A stretch of DNA of 8,272 bases from Prolixibacteraceae bacterium (GTDB lineage Bacteria; Bacteroidota; Bacteroidia; Bacteroidales; Prolixibacteraceae), in NCBI GenBank assembly GCA_018399395.1, contig JAGYOI010000042.1, positions 1 through 8,272 of the forward strand, written 5' to 3'. The position numbers and the translations under genes were made by a program. A model generated the notes under the pieces. It was given only the letters and a program-made list of their open reading frames with translations. It searched no databases and was not told the DNA's origin. This document shows, piece after piece, positions 1-7,349 of this stretch; the stretch's first letter is position 1, and each line of letters opens with the position of its first letter.

Positions 1-1439
1 TTGTCTGAAAAGCGCTGTTTGATGTAGTCGATGAGCTTAACTTTAAGGTTGTGCTTCATCTCCACAATCTCTTCATCGGGCACATCCTGTATCTTATTCC
101 AGATTTCAATTTCGCTTTGACTTTCGGGAAAATTCTGACCGAATGTTTTACGGTGGAGTTCTTTCCACTCTTTGGCCGTCCAGGTAGAATAGTGCACCCC
201 GTTGGTTACGTACCCAATATGAAGTTCTTCGGGGAAATATCCGGGATAAAGGGCACTTAGTATGTGTTTGCTTACCTTGCCATGAATCCTGCTTACACCG
301 TTAATGTTTTGCGATAAATTAGAGGCGAGGTAACTCATATTGAAATGGTCTTCGTGCGGATTGGTTTTACCCAACAGCAAGAATTCTTCCCAGTTAAGTT
401 TTATTTTTTCGGGAAAAGTGCCCAGGTATTTTTTCAATACATCGTTGTGGAACGAATCGTGTCCTGCAGGAACCGGGGTGTGGGTAGTGAAAAGTGTTGA
501 TGCACGCACCAATTCCCTTGCCTCGGCGTAACTGAGATTTTGTTCCTGAATGAAATTGTTTAAGCGTTCCAGCCCGATAAAAGCTGCATGGCCTTCGTTA
601 CAGTGATAAACATCGGCATTAAACCCGAGGGCTTTTAATAATTTGATACCTCCCAGTCCAAGTAGCAATTCTTGTTTCAAACGGTTTTCATTATCGCCGC
701 CGTACAGGTGGTGTGTAACATAGCGGTCTTCATCACGGTTGTCGTCAATATCAGCATCCAGCAAATATAGTTTTACGCTTCCCACATTCACTTGCCATGC
801 GCGGGCTTCAATAGTACGTCCCGGATATTCTACTTCAATGGTGAGCCAATTACCATCAATCATAACAGGTGAAACAGGAATTTTTGCGAATTCCTCGGCT
901 TCGTAGTTGGCTATTTGTTCACCGTGGTTGTTAAGCGTTTGTTTAAAATACCCATAGCGGTAAAGCAGGCCAACACCCACCATGTTTACTTTCGAGTCGC
1001 TGGCTTCTTTTAAGTAGTCGCCGGCAAGGATGCCCAAACCGCCCGAAAAAATCTTCAGGCTGTCATGCAGCCCGTATTCCATACTGAAATAGGCTATTTT
1101 TTCGGTGTCTGCTTCTTTTCTTTCTTTAAGGTAGTTGGTCATTTCGTTATAAACCCAGTCGAGTTTATATTTAAACTCCTCATCTTTTTCAAGTTCGGTA
1201 TAGCGGTTGTAGCTAACTTTGTCGAGCAATACGATGGGGTTGTGAAGTGATTCTTCCCATTTTTCCTCATCAATATATTCAAAAAGCTCACGTGCTTTGG
1301 TATTCCATGTCCACCATAGGTTTCTTGAAATTTCTTTCAAGGCCTTAAGGCTTTTGGGAATATTCGATTCAACGATTAAATTTTTCCAGGTTGGGGTATC
1401 GCTATATGTTCCGGTTATATTTTTTAATTTATCTTCCAT
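1..1439 (-). CDS. glgP: Alpha-glucan (glycogen/maltodextrin) phosphorylase, GT35, N-terminal 479 residues; 3' end outside window
   Basis: This cytoplasmic enzyme releases glucose-1-phosphate from the non-reducing ends of alpha-1,4-glucan using phosphate and PLP. The reading frame is open from an ATG at 1439 to the left edge: 479 full codons plus two bases. Residues about 28-100 resemble the DUF3417 N-terminal module of TIGR02094-type phosphorylases (NLWWTWN at 40-46). The catalytic domain follows, with AYFSMEYGLH (116-125), FSGGLGILAGDYLK (131-144), VGVGLLYRYGYF (154-165), HCNEGHAAF (279-287), TTHTPVPAGHD (318-328) and NGVHYSTW (413-420). Family members are usually about 850 residues, so the C-terminal domain with the PLP-binding lysine lies off-window. 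The DUF3417-like start shows this is not the long form with a glycogen-synthase domain fused at the N-terminus. It follows the GH57 gene on the same strand after 120 bp, so it may be co-transcribed or have its own promoter. No Shine-Dalgarno tract precedes the ATG. Family assignment is very secure; the exact substrate (glycogen or maltodextrin) is inferred. Confidence 0.96.
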   Translation of the reverse strand, partial: MEDKLKNITGTYSDTPTWKNLIVESNIPKSLKALKEISRNLWWTWNTKARELFEYIDEEKWEESLHNPIVLLDKVSYNRYTELEKDEEFKYKLDWVYNEMTNYLKERKEADTEKIAYFSMEYGLHDSLKIFSGGLGILAGDYLKEASDSKVNMVGVGLLYRYGYFKQTLNNHGEQIANYEAEEFAKIPVSPVMIDGNWLTIEVEYPGRTIEARAWQVNVGSVKLYLLDADIDDNRDEDRYVTHHLYGGDNENRLKQELLLGLGGIKLLKALGFNADVYHCNEGHAAFIGLERLNNFIQEQNLSYAEARELVRASTLFTTHTPVPAGHDSFHNDVLKKYLGTFPEKIKLNWEEFLLLGKTNPHEDHFNMSYLASNLSQNINGVSRIHGKVSKHILSALYPGYFPEELHIGYVTNGVHYSTWTAKEWKELHRKTFGQNFPESQSEIEIWNKIQDVPDEEIVEMKHNLKVKLIDYIKQRFSD

Positions 1440-1559
1440 TTTTATTTATTTATCATCAGTTTGCAAAGAGAATAAAAAAATATGATATACATGCACTTGA
1501 GTTGCTTTAGAGTCAAAAATTTCAACTTAAATTCACTTTCGGTTGTAGTATAAATTGAA
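1440..1559 (-). promoter_or_regulatory. 120-bp intergenic region before the phosphorylase gene, weak promoter candidate
   Basis: This AT-rich gap is much longer than the other spacers of the gene group (6-39 bp), so it could hold a separate promoter for the phosphorylase. On the minus strand a TTTTTGACTC stretch is followed 24 bases after its TTTG by TATATCAT. This resembles only loosely the Bacteroidota -33 TTTG / -7 TAnnTTTG arrangement: the spacer is too long and the -7 box is poor. A TTCTCTTTG stretch lies closer to the start codon and lacks the TA of the -7 box. I see no strong hairpin followed by a T-run that would terminate the upstream transcript. A local promoter is possible but not shown. 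Confidence 0.25.
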
Positions 1560-2921
1560 TTACGATTTTTTTGTCTTTTTAACTTTGCTTGCTGGCTTTT
1601 TTGTTGTTGTTTTTGCTGTTCTCTTTTTAGTAGCCCTTGGGTTTTTTATAGCTTTCTCGAGGTTGCTGATTTTTTCATCTTTCTCCTGTAATTGTTTTTG
1701 AAGCATTGAAATTTGCTGTTCCAGTTCATTTTCAGGAACGATACGGTCAAGCCTTATCTTGAAGTCGGACAAGATATTCATGTAGTTGATGAAAGCATCG
1801 TATGGCGAGTCGTAGGGATTGAAATATTTATGTACTTCGCCATCGGAAAAGAATTTGGTGCACATATAATAAAAGTGGTCGCTTATTTGCAGGTAATCCC
1901 AGTCTTTAAGCATTTCGCTATCGGTACATTTCGTTACACGGTCTTTCAGGTCGTAAAGTTTATCGAAAGCTTCTTGCTGAAGTTCATTTCCCAGCCATGC
2001 CGACAGGTCGCGTTCTTCGTCGGCCCATGAAATGGGATTGGGGACATGTATAGGCGAAACGGGCTGTAACGATTTGATCACTTCCGAAGGGGTGGCGAAT
2101 TTTAATTCGTCCGATGCTAATATTTTTTCCGGCAGTTCGGCAAGGAAATCGAATATGCCGGAGCTCTTTTTTTGGTGTTCGCCAAATGTTTCGTAGTCCA
2201 TGAACAGATTTACCACTTCTTCTTTTTCGTCCATTTTCTCTAGCCAGTTAACGAATTTCGCAGCTGTTAGCGGATATTCAGACCAATCAGAATTGGAAAA
2301 TCTGAATGATATATCATCGCTTAACTTATAGTTTCGGAGCAACATTTTCATACGTGGCTGAATGGCATTTGTGTAGAGAAACCCCGGGCTTTTCCATCCC
2401 AGTACGTGCCTGGCACCCTCGGCAAGCATACCTTTAAATCCCATTTTGTGGGCCTTCGCCCCAATTTCATCAGAATAAACCAGCTCCGTATTTCTGAATA
2501 TCGTTGGTTTTTGGTTGAAATATTTTTCGATTAGGGCATCGTGCCTTTTGGTTTGTTGCTCGAATAAGGTTTGGTCTTTGAGGGCTACTAAAGAATGCGA
2601 GTATGTTTCGGATAAAAATTCAACATTTCCGGTTTTGGCCAGCTCCTGAAACGATTTGATAACCTCGGGTGCATACATGGCAAATTGCTCAAGTGCAATG
2701 CCCGATAATGAAAAGGCAACCTTGAATTGACCGTTGTGCTTTTTCAGTGCTTTCAGCAATATTTTATTGGCCGGCAAATAGCATTCGTCAGCAACCTTAC
2801 GCAGGATGGTTTCGTTGGAATAATCATCGTAATAATATGAGTCGTTGCCAATATCGAAAAATCGGTACCGGCGGTATCTGAATGGTTGGTGAACCTGAAA
2901 ATATAAGCATATTGTCTTCAT
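1560..2921 (-). CDS. Glycoside hydrolase family 57, alpha-amylase-like, with C-terminal coiled coil and basic tail
   Basis: This 453-residue protein probably hydrolyses or rearranges alpha-1,4-glucan in the cytoplasm; no signal peptide is present. The GH57 barrel starts at once with FQVHQPFRYRR (8-18), the conserved HQP region. SLSGIALEQF (71-80) is the second region. FRNTEL (142-147) supplies Glu146 as the predicted catalytic nucleophile, and MDYETFGEH (241-249) supplies Asp242 as the predicted acid/base; both are intact. A helical region follows (about 305-392). Residues 397-425 form a heptad coiled coil with hydrophobic positions at 400, 404, 407, 411, 418, 421 and 425. The last 26 residues (428-453) are rich in Lys, Thr and Ala and strongly basic, which is unusual for the family core. 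The gene starts 12 bp after the GT4 gene and is probably co-transcribed with it. GH57 also includes branching enzymes and 4-alpha-glucanotransferases, so the reaction (alpha-amylase or transferase) is not settled by sequence alone. The start is supported by the HQP motif lying near the N-terminus as usual. Confidence 0.94.
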   Translation of the reverse strand: MKTICLYFQVHQPFRYRRYRFFDIGNDSYYYDDYSNETILRKVADECYLPANKILLKALKKHNGQFKVAFSLSGIALEQFAMYAPEVIKSFQELAKTGNVEFLSETYSHSLVALKDQTLFEQQTKRHDALIEKYFNQKPTIFRNTELVYSDEIGAKAHKMGFKGMLAEGARHVLGWKSPGFLYTNAIQPRMKMLLRNYKLSDDISFRFSNSDWSEYPLTAAKFVNWLEKMDEKEEVVNLFMDYETFGEHQKKSSGIFDFLAELPEKILASDELKFATPSEVIKSLQPVSPIHVPNPISWADEERDLSAWLGNELQQEAFDKLYDLKDRVTKCTDSEMLKDWDYLQISDHFYYMCTKFFSDGEVHKYFNPYDSPYDAFINYMNILSDFKIRLDRIVPENELEQQISMLQKQLQEKDEKISNLEKAIKNPRATKKRTAKTTTKKPASKVKKTKKS

Positions 2922-2933
2922 GATATAAATATT

Positions 2934-4226
2934 TTAAAGCGTATTCAACATTTTTTGATAAATACTGCGAACATGTTTGGCCGATTTTTTCCATTGCAGG
3001 GAATCGACTTCTGTACGGGCATGTTTCTTAAAAGTTTTAGCCAATGCAGGGTATTCAACAATGGCATGAATGGCATCGGCCATGGCGTTGATATCCCAAA
3101 AATCAATTTTTATGGCATGTGTTAATATTTCGGATACTCCCGATTGTTTTGAAATGATAGTGGGAACATCACTCTGCATCGCTTCTAAAGGTGATATGCC
3201 AAAAGGTTCAGATACAGAGGGCATTACATATACGTCGCTGAGTTTAAGCATTTGAAAAACATCATTCCCGCGTAAAAATCCGGTAAAGTAGAAATAATCG
3301 GTAATGCCGAGTTGTGCTGCGCGCCGTACCATGGCATTCATCATATCGCCACTTCCGGCCATAACAAAGCGTACGTTTCGTGTTCGTAACAGTACCTGGT
3401 ACGCCGCTTCAACAAAATATTCAGGCCCCTTTTGCATGGTGATTCGCCCTAGAAAAGTTACAATTTTTTCGTTAAAGCCCTTTTTAAGCGTGAGTTTATC
3501 GGTATGTTCAACCGGCTCAACAGCATTATATACCGTTTCTACTTTTTTGGGGTCGATGTTGTATTTTTCTATAACTGTGCTTCGTGTAAGGTTACTAACC
3601 GCTATGATTTTGTCGGCGGTTTCCATTCCTTCGCGTTCAATGGCGTATACCTTGGGATTTACACTTCCGCCACTACGGTCGAAATCGGTGGCATGTACGT
3701 GAATGATCAGTGGTTTTCCCGATGCTTTTTTTGCAGCGATCCCGGCCGGGTATGCCAGCCAGTCGTGGGCATGAATTAAATCGAATTCATTATCGGCGGC
3801 AATATTTTCGGCAACTATGGCATACTTGTATATTTCGTTGATGAGGTCTGAGCCATAAGTGCCCGAAAAAATAATCCGTCCCTCGTCATCAGTTTCCACA
3901 AACTGGCTCTCGCGTGAGAAACGGGCACTCGTCAATTTCCAGAATTCATCCGGATCGGTGTAAGGGATTATTTTAGAATTGACCTCATAGTAATCAACTT
4001 TATGCTGAGTGTTGGTAAGCTGAACCTGCTTTTTTGTAACGGGAATATCACCGGCACCAATAAGTTTAATGGTGCTTTGGTCTTCATCGCCATGAGCTTT
4101 CGGGACCACAAACTGCACTTCAATGTCCTTAAAGTTTGATAGTCCGCGTGTAAGGCCATAACAAGCTGTTCCTAAACCACCTGATATGTGGGGTGGGAAT
4201 TCCCATCCAAACATTAATATCTTCAT
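2934..4226 (-). CDS. GT4-family glycosyltransferase of the glycogen/starch synthase type
   Basis: This predicted cytoplasmic GT-B transferase probably adds glucose from a nucleotide sugar (ADP- or UDP-glucose) to alpha-1,4-glucan. The N-terminal Rossmann domain opens with MKILMFGWEFPPH and the GGLG loop (16-19), which binds the donor diphosphate in glycogen synthases. IHAHDWLAYPAG (151-162) and HVHATDFDRSG (176-186) continue that domain. The C-terminal domain has FLGRITMQKGPEYF (258-271), with Arg261 and Lys266 as likely phosphate ligands, and the E-x7-E retaining-GT motif at Glu340 and Glu348 within SEPFGISPLEA. At 430 residues it has the length usual for GT4 members and is shorter than typical GlgA. 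It starts 6 bp after the debranching homologue and ends 12 bp before the GH57 gene, which suggests translational coupling and a role in the same glucan pathway. Donor and acceptor are inferred from this context. Because GT4 is functionally broad, another alpha-glucosyl transfer (for example making maltose-1-phosphate or a short oligosaccharide) cannot be excluded. Confidence 0.92.
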   Translation of the reverse strand: MKILMFGWEFPPHISGGLGTACYGLTRGLSNFKDIEVQFVVPKAHGDEDQSTIKLIGAGDIPVTKKQVQLTNTQHKVDYYEVNSKIIPYTDPDEFWKLTSARFSRESQFVETDDEGRIIFSGTYGSDLINEIYKYAIVAENIAADNEFDLIHAHDWLAYPAGIAAKKASGKPLIIHVHATDFDRSGGSVNPKVYAIEREGMETADKIIAVSNLTRSTVIEKYNIDPKKVETVYNAVEPVEHTDKLTLKKGFNEKIVTFLGRITMQKGPEYFVEAAYQVLLRTRNVRFVMAGSGDMMNAMVRRAAQLGITDYFYFTGFLRGNDVFQMLKLSDVYVMPSVSEPFGISPLEAMQSDVPTIISKQSGVSEILTHAIKIDFWDINAMADAIHAIVEYPALAKTFKKHARTEVDSLQWKKSAKHVRSIYQKMLNTL

Positions 4227-4232
4227 ATATTT

Positions 4233-6173
4233 CTAATATTTGTCGATTATATGATGTGCTCGTAAAATTTCACCAATATTCCAGGCCTGGGAGACAGCCC
4301 CCCTGCATTCATAAGGCGGATTGCCATCGTAAAGTTCAGAAATGGTACCAATACATCCCCGGTTCATTTCTTCTTCAAAGGCTTCCATTATTTTTTTCAC
4401 AAAAGCAAGGCCGCTACGGTGGTGGACCGACAAGTACCCTTCAATGAAAAATCCTATTAGCCACGGGTGTACCGTGCCCTGGTGTATGGCTTGTTCGCGC
4501 ATTAGTTCATCTCCTTCGTACCTGCTTTTGTATTTTGTATTTTTGGGCGAGAGTGTTCGCATTCCTTTAGGGGTAAGAAGGTCTTTTTTAGCAAGGCTTA
4601 GTATATGTTTTTTCATCTCCTGCGTGAGTGGGGAATAACTCATGGCAGCAGCAATAACCTGATTTGGACGCACATCGTGGTTGCATTGTCCTTCGAAACA
4701 ATAATCTGCAAGGTATTCTTTTTCCTCAATCCAGAATACATCAATAAACGAGTTTTTTACTTTTTGTGCAACAGGCTTCCAGCTTTTAACAAAGGCACTG
4801 TCGCCCGATGCTTCAGCCAGTTCTATTGAATAACAGAGGGCATTATACCACAATGCATTGATTTCTACGGTTTGTCCATAGCGGGGGGTTACCGGCTTAT
4901 CGTTGGCATACGCGTTCATCCATGTTAGGGCTGTATTGGGCGAATATGCGTCAATTAAGCCGTTGTTTAGCATTTTAATATTGAAATCGGTGCCCTTTTT
5001 ATAAGCGTTCAGTATCTTTTTGAAGGTGTTTTTATATGTTTTCCAAATATTTTTTTCATCTCCCAGTTCTGGTGTAAGTTTCTGGATCGTCCAGAATAGC
5101 CATAAAGGAGTGTCAGCAGCAGAATATACACTTTCAAAACGTCCCCAGCGGGTGGGGAAAAGTCCGTTTCTCAATCTTGAAATGTTGGTACGGAGGATTC
5201 TTTTTATAAGTGCGGTGTCTTTTATTGCAAGTGACAACCCCGGCAAAGCAATAAATGTTTGATTTACCCGTCCGTTGTACCATGGAAAACCGGCGGCAAT
5301 GTCGGTAAATTGATCGGTTTTAACGAAAAGCTGTTCAGCAGCGTTTTGTAAGCACCCGAAAAATGTGTTCCGGGGTGTCTTCTTTTTTACTTCGGAAGTA
5401 AATTTTCGTTTTAATTGTTGTGGTTGGGCTTCAACCGTGGAGCCTGAAAATATAATGCTTTCACCCTTTTTAATGTCAACCTCAAAATATCCGGGCACGT
5501 ATAAATCTTCCTGAAAGTCGTATCCCCTTATTTTTTCCTGGTCGTATACAATATTATAATACCAGTCGGGATTGGGCACATATTCGGTTTCTTTGCTAAA
5601 TTGTAAATGAAGATCCGGATATCCTTCGTACAACTTGGTTTTTATGCCTTTCTGAATGGGGGTGTATTTGGTGTTAGCATATAAATTGCTTTTGCTTAAT
5701 TGATGCATGTTGCGAAAAGCAAGAAATGGCTTAAACCGGAGTTTTGTTGGAGAGTTGGCACCTTCAAGTGTGTAACGTATCAAAACCTGTTCTTTTTGTT
5801 CAACCAAAACGGTTTCTACAGTTAGTACTACGCCACCAACCCGGTAAGTGATTAGCGGAATCTGTTCGGCCTCAAAATCGCGTATGTATTTGTGCCCCTT
5901 CGGTTCGTAAACCTCTCCCGGATATTTGTGTATGCCCAGGTTGAATTCTTCACCATGCTGAATTATTGTTGTGTCGAGGGAAGAAAGCAACATGTGCTTG
6001 CCACCATCAAGGGTATGATTGGGGCATACCAGCAAGCCATGATATTTTCGGGTGTTACATCCAGCCAGCGATGTGCAACTGTATGCACCGGCCCTGTTCG
6101 AATGTAATACTTCTCGTTTTAAGGAGTATTCGAGGTTTACCAGTTCTTTTTTATTAAATTTCAAATAGCTCAT
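4233..6173 (-). CDS. Glycogen debranching enzyme homologue (amylo-alpha-1,6-glucosidase type, GH133-like), divergent active site
   Basis: This 646-residue protein has the two-domain layout of bacterial debranching enzymes. The N-terminal beta domain (about 15-250) contains SNRAGAYSCTSLAGCNTRKYHGLLV (25-49). The C-terminal (alpha/alpha)6 barrel (about 270-640) contains GFPWYNGRVNQTFIALPGL (295-313), DTPLWLFW (354-361), TWMNAYAND (417-425), RYGQTVEINALWYNAL (431-446), RPNQVIAAA (502-510), LLTPKGMRTLSP (532-543), IHQGTVHPW (563-571) and SELYDGNPPYECRGAVSQAW (612-631). The family normally removes alpha-1,6-linked glucose stubs from limit-dextrin glycogen. Here the usual WGRD-type aspartate position reads Gln305, the TWMD aspartate is Asn420, and YHQGTVWP reads IHQGTVHP, while the C-terminal Glu613 motif is kept. 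Fold and family are clear; catalytic activity is doubtful and is discussed as a finding. The gene follows the GSCFA gene by 39 bp and precedes the GT4 gene by 6 bp. There is no signal peptide and no frameshift. The ATG at 6173 fits the usual short N-terminus. Confidence 0.92.
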   Translation of the reverse strand: MSYLKFNKKELVNLEYSLKREVLHSNRAGAYSCTSLAGCNTRKYHGLLVCPNHTLDGGKHMLLSSLDTTIIQHGEEFNLGIHKYPGEVYEPKGHKYIRDFEAEQIPLITYRVGGVVLTVETVLVEQKEQVLIRYTLEGANSPTKLRFKPFLAFRNMHQLSKSNLYANTKYTPIQKGIKTKLYEGYPDLHLQFSKETEYVPNPDWYYNIVYDQEKIRGYDFQEDLYVPGYFEVDIKKGESIIFSGSTVEAQPQQLKRKFTSEVKKKTPRNTFFGCLQNAAEQLFVKTDQFTDIAAGFPWYNGRVNQTFIALPGLSLAIKDTALIKRILRTNISRLRNGLFPTRWGRFESVYSAADTPLWLFWTIQKLTPELGDEKNIWKTYKNTFKKILNAYKKGTDFNIKMLNNGLIDAYSPNTALTWMNAYANDKPVTPRYGQTVEINALWYNALCYSIELAEASGDSAFVKSWKPVAQKVKNSFIDVFWIEEKEYLADYCFEGQCNHDVRPNQVIAAAMSYSPLTQEMKKHILSLAKKDLLTPKGMRTLSPKNTKYKSRYEGDELMREQAIHQGTVHPWLIGFFIEGYLSVHHRSGLAFVKKIMEAFEEEMNRGCIGTISELYDGNPPYECRGAVSQAWNIGEILRAHHIIDKY

Positions 6174-6212
6174 TCTGAAATAAATAGTTTAGTTGATTTT
6201 TTAATCGCTTCG

Positions 6213-7205
6213 TTACTTGTCAAGTTGTTTGAAGTGATCTTTTTCTGATTGTAAGTTAATAAAAGGAAAATTGTTTTCAATCTTTTCAATTTTTTTTAAC
6301 GCTGCAAGTGCAAATTTCTTAACCTCACCGGTATTTTGGTGGAGTATTTTGTGTGAGGCGGCTTTGTTTATTTTTTCAATTTCGCCTGATAGTTGGATCG
6401 TTGGTGAGCCAAAATAGGTTTTTTCGAATCTTTCGTAGATTATTTGAACGGCAGTTTCCGACAGGTGTGCCATGTCTTCAGCATAAAAGCGGTAATCGCG
6501 TAGTTCATCATTAACAATCTCGTATGATGGAAAGTATGATATGTTTTCGGGGTTTCGTTTTATCAGTTCGTCAATTGCCAGCAACAGGGTTGATTTGCTT
6601 AACTGGTTTTCGTGCGCCCCATCTTTCAGGTGTTTTACCGGGCTAACGGTGAAAACAATTTTTAGCTGGTTGTTGAATGATTTTAATTGTTTTGTTTTTT
6701 CGTTCCAGTCACGAATAATGGCATCAACCGATAATCTTTCGCGGGTAAAATGTGATGAAGGAAGCTTATGGCAGTTGGCAACAATCGCCCCGTTTTCTGA
6801 TAAACGGTAAACCCAGGCCGTGCCGAATGTTACAAATAAAACACCGGCTTGTTTTAAAAAGTCATGGGTGTTTTTGATGCACTGGTTTGCCTCGCTTACT
6901 ACAATTTCCGGGTTGTGATGTGAAAAGCTGCCATGAAAATCGTATGAATGCCATAGCCCGTTATGAAAAATGAGATTTTCTTTTTCTACAGCAGTGTTTT
7001 TAATGCTGCGGGTTAAAGCATCTGAAATCGATGCGGGGTTATAGAGAACGCCCAATGGGTTTTTCAGGATGTTGAATTTATTGCGCGTAAGAATGTTTCC
7101 TATATTATCAGAAAAACATGAGCCAATCATTATAACCGGAACCTCATGTGTAATGCTGAAAGACGCCCGTTCGGTTTTTATTTTAGTGTATAGTGCTTTT
7201 CCCAT
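6213..7205 (-). CDS. GSCFA-domain protein (predicted SGNH/GDSL-like hydrolase of unknown substrate)
   Basis: This 330-residue protein belongs to the GSCFA family (PF08885), common in Bacteroidota and related to SGNH/GDSL esterases or acyltransferases. The name-giving motif reads GSCFSDNIG at 28-36, with Ser29 as the likely nucleophile position. Further family blocks are NPLGVLYNPASI (49-60), GLWHSYDFHGSFS (83-95), VTFGTAWVY (125-133), NCHKLP (144-149), FTVSPVKHLKDGAHENQLSK (185-204), YFPSYEI (224-230) and LRDYRFYAEDMAH (235-247). Asp244 and His247 fit the DxxH of the SGNH fold, so a catalytic triad is plausible; this is an inference from family resemblance. There is no signal peptide or membrane segment. 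The last about 60 residues are helical and Lys-rich. The gene is the first of the minus-strand group, 39 bp before the debranching homologue, so it may share its mRNA. Its substrate, and any link to glucan metabolism, are unknown. The ATG at 7205 leaves about 27 residues before the first motif, as usual for the family. Confidence 0.93.
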   Translation of the reverse strand: MGKALYTKIKTERASFSITHEVPVIMIGSCFSDNIGNILTRNKFNILKNPLGVLYNPASISDALTRSIKNTAVEKENLIFHNGLWHSYDFHGSFSHHNPEIVVSEANQCIKNTHDFLKQAGVLFVTFGTAWVYRLSENGAIVANCHKLPSSHFTRERLSVDAIIRDWNEKTKQLKSFNNQLKIVFTVSPVKHLKDGAHENQLSKSTLLLAIDELIKRNPENISYFPSYEIVNDELRDYRFYAEDMAHLSETAVQIIYERFEKTYFGSPTIQLSGEIEKINKAASHKILHQNTGEVKKFALAALKKIEKIENNFPFINLQSEKDHFKQLDK

Positions 7206-7240
7206 TTTGTAAAAATATTTATTTTAGGTGGTTAAATATA
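7206..7240 (-). promoter_or_regulatory. Weak candidate promoter for the GSCFA-glucan gene group
   Basis: On the minus strand, TATATTTA at 7240-7233 differs at one position from the Bacteroidota -7 consensus TAnnTTTG. It would place transcription about 20-25 bases before the GSCFA start codon. No clear TTTG -33 box lies at the expected distance upstream; only a TTAC is found there. The region between this box and the ATG has no ribosome-binding purine tract, as is common in this phylum. It is the only plausible start for the leftward gene group that I can see. Confidence 0.3.
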
Positions 7241-7291
7241 GCCTTAATGCTATTGTTTTGTAACGGTTTTATTAAATTGTTATTTACAGTA

Positions 7292-7349
7292 TTGTAACAT
7301 TTTCTTACCAATTTATAATCCTAAATATTTTACAAAAAACATACATTTG
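7292..7349 (+). promoter_or_regulatory. Candidate promoter(s) for the tatD-family gene
   Basis: TACATTTG at 7342-7349 matches the Bacteroidota -7 consensus TAnnTTTG at every defined position. It would give a very short leader of roughly 10 bases before the ATG at 7366. A -33 TTTG is not visible at the usual distance. A second, overlapping candidate is of the general sigma-70 type: TTGTAA at 7292-7297 and a perfect TATAAT at 7314-7319 with a 16-base spacer. The first fits the inferred phylum better. Neither is proven, and no Shine-Dalgarno tract precedes the start codon. Confidence 0.4.

Noticed and set aside
1563..1640. Lys/Thr/Ala-rich GH57 C-terminus as a frameshift or sequencing artefact
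   Set aside because: The frame is continuous from the coiled coil through varied Lys codons to a clean TAA stop, and the phosphorylase gene starts normally downstream.
3304..3702. 132-codon plus-strand open frame opposite the GT4 gene, and similar shorter frames across 51-6810
   Set aside because: They lie antisense to well-supported enzymes, have no recognisable motifs and show the composition expected of shadow frames.
4233..6173. Debranching homologue as a decaying pseudogene
   Set aside because: The 646-codon frame is intact, the length is normal and most family motifs are well kept; only specific pocket residues differ, which does not look like random decay.
6218..6223. Minus-strand TTGACA before the debranching homologue as a -35 box
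   Set aside because: It overlaps the last codons of the GSCFA gene, has no acceptable -10 at 16-18 bases, and this hexamer is not the preferred -33 element in Bacteroidota.
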